DNA from: an uncultured Cetobacterium sp. | GTDB lineage: Bacteria > Fusobacteriota > Fusobacteriia > Fusobacteriales > Fusobacteriaceae | DNA length: 64,000 bases | Direction of reading: 5' to 3' | Assembly (NCBI GenBank): GCA_949293295.1 | Contig: CASFCG010000005.1 | Location: forward strand, 1-64,000 | Shown here: in pieces, positions 63,601-64,000 of the stretch | Position numbering within the stretch: the first letter of the stretch is position 1 | How the letters are laid out: each line of letters starts with the position of its first letter | The notes under the pieces: generated by a model | Databases searched by the model: none | The model's input: only the letters and a program-made list of their open reading frames with translations | What the model was told of the DNA's origin: nothing | Made by a program: the position numbers and the translations under genes

Positions 63601-64000
63601 TATTGTGAAGAGATGTTTGGAAAAGACAATGTTTTTAAGGCTGGAACAATATCAACTTTGGCTGAGAAGAATGCTGAGGGATATGTAAGAAAGTTTTATG
63701 AAGAACACAATATGAATTCTAGTAAGGCACAAATTATAAGGATGGCTCATAAATGTGAAGGAGCTAAGAAAACGACAGGACAACATCCAGGTGGAATGAT
63801 TGTAGTTCCACAAGGTAATTCAATATATGAATTTTGCCCTGTACAACGTCCTGCCAATGACCAAACAAGTGATTCTACTACAACTCATTATGATTACCAT
63901 GTTATGGATGAACAACTTGTAAAGTTAGATATATTAGGACATGATGACCCTACGACAATAAAAATGTTACAGGAATATACAGGAATTGATATCTATGATG
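60667..64000 (+). CDS. polC: DNA polymerase III alpha subunit, PolC type (3' end cut)
   Basis: The frame starts with TTG at 60667, directly after the preceding stop and behind an AGGAGAG site, and runs off the right edge after 1111 codons; PolC is usually about 1440 residues. Domains in order: N-terminal region and OB part (to about 310), PHP domain with ELHTHTKMSE near 326 and an inserted DEDDh exonuclease (FDLETLGL near 415, HNAPFDMGFL), then the polymerase. The Zn site CTEC...CPKC lies near 910 and the palm motif PDIDLNFSGEYQ near 962. It is the replicative polymerase of low-GC bacteria with built-in proofreading. Confidence 0.97.
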   Translation, partial: MKREIRIKPKRDIFKELGIEDIQIKEIVFSERNKIMDIYCFVSSPNDLSGLDKAYELLKKRFGKELDIDFKIEYLCKEITNEQFLEIVERVIAKLKKTNAISKSFLYLYRVIIEEDFVNIELKNEMAVETLYSSNLDGRIEQLLENHGIRDFKVRFVAGDFNHELQKIENEIENKIITLSSLPEVKKQENETIKVEIKSALPNTRATFTKKKDIKSPSIKFSEFKELIENEIAVVEGELFSTEGRELKSGKILQILRITDGEEAITAKIFLNSAEDFDVKVGDFVKISGKKQLDSFDDNEEIILINVLNKIEKEREKKIDIAEKKMIELHTHTKMSEMCGVEDVKNIIGRALDYGHKAVAITDYGVVHAFPFAYKAAKGKDLKVIFGCEMYMVDDLQPIVENAKDVMIDEETYIVFDLETLGLNSHENEIIEIGAIKLQGRRIVDRYSQLINPRKKVPKKIQEITNINDSLLADKPTIEEVLPKFVEFIGDATMVAHNAPFDMGFLKRDIKKYLGIDFNPAVIDTLQMARDLYPDQKGYGLKPMTKFLKVALENHHRAVDDSQATAAMFAIFLDRYLEAGILNQKDMTGAFPLNYQKQDVRNVMVLVKDLKGLKNLYKLVSKAHIDYFGSKKPRILKSVLAENREGLIIGAPTSVHFGNVGELTEAYFRNDLAKVERAIEFYDYIELQPKIAFSEFLDSDNTGTISSYKDVEKMNKYIYDLAKSKGKIVTASSNVHYLEKEDYKVRAILLYGSGNVFRENQYLVDNGFYFRTTSEMLEEFSYLGEEIATEIVVDATNQINEMIDSIQPIPSGFYPPKIDNAENIVREMTYEKAYELYGNPLPENVEARIERELKAIIGNGFSVLYLSAQKLVKKSLDNGYLVGSRGSVGSSIVAYMMGITEVNALYPHYLCTECKYSEFIEREGAGVDLEVKSCPKCGTEMKRDGHSIPFEVFMGFDGDKVPDIDLNFSGEYQSEIHRYCEEMFGKDNVFKAGTISTLAEKNAEGYVRKFYEEHNMNSSKAQIIRMAHKCEGAKKTTGQHPGGMIVVPQGNSIYEFCPVQRPANDQTSDSTTTHYDYHVMDEQLVKLDILGHDDPTTIKMLQEYTGIDIYD

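Noticed and set aside
1-64000. CRISPR array, rRNA, tRNA, transposon or integron
   Set aside because: No direct-repeat array with spacers, no cloverleaf or rRNA signature and no transposase or integrase frame was recognised on either strand.

Overview
The window is AT-rich, low-GC bacterial chromosome. It combines Firmicutes-style RNA and replication genes (RNase Y, RNase J, PolC, RbgA, YhbY, HPr with a regulatory-serine position) with TRAP transport, many lipoproteins and an Rrf2/IscR-type regulator. This mix, with uronide catabolism and a likely bile-acid dehydrogenase, best fits an anaerobic, probably gut-associated member of the Fusobacteriota (Fusobacterium/Cetobacterium-like). That assignment is inference; a low-GC Firmicute is the alternative.

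Layout. 1-3.8 kb (+): the end of an unrecognised gene, two unknown lipoproteins, a 7-alpha-hydroxysteroid-dehydrogenase-like SDR and an NfeD/stomatin pair. 3.9-11.8 kb (-): RNase Y with an upstream anti-sigma/antagonist pair and lipoprotein, then miaA, obgE and a PLD/DEAD helicase. 12.2-14.4 kb (+): ptsH and ptsI. 14.4-27.2 kb (-): a nine-gene uronide operon (uxaC, uxuA, uxuB, GPH symporter, beta-glucuronidase, TRAP dctPQM, GH31 glycosidase), with a divergently unlinked GntR/FCD regulator at 27.7-28.4 kb. 28.5-30.3 kb (-): a plasmid-type replication initiator. 30.3-31.2 kb: a very AT-rich gene-free region with five regularly spaced iterons. 31.2-36.7 kb (+): the classic origin-flanking set rpmH, rnpA, yidD, yidC, jag, mnmE, mnmG. 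36.8-40.7 kb (+): alanine racemase, CoA-disulfide reductase and cystine transporter. 41.2-64 kb (+): an almost unbroken run of housekeeping genes (ruvB to polC), with polC cut by the window edge.

The main discovery candidate is at 28.5-31.2 kb. The place next to rpmH where dnaA usually lies is taken by a Rep/RPA-like initiator transcribed away from an array of 22-26 bp iterons. Their TGTATAT cores lie at 30388, 30492, 30586, 30690 and 30784, so spacings alternate 104/94 bp with an exact 198-bp period. The first iteron overlaps the -35 of the initiator's own promoter. Gene orientation flips at this point: every gene to the right is on +, and most to the left, for more than 25 kb, are on -. I read this as a chromosomal origin driven by an iteron/Rep-type initiator. 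Whether a dnaA gene exists elsewhere cannot be seen from this window.

How the genes work together. The uronide operon would import glucuronides (GPH) and free uronates (TRAP), cleave glucuronides, and convert glucuronate through fructuronate and mannonate to 2-keto-3-deoxygluconate; the later kinase and aldolase are not in the window. The right arm is an RNA/translation-centred growth operon that leads into the replicative polymerase. No tRNA, rRNA, CRISPR array, transposase or integrase was recognised.
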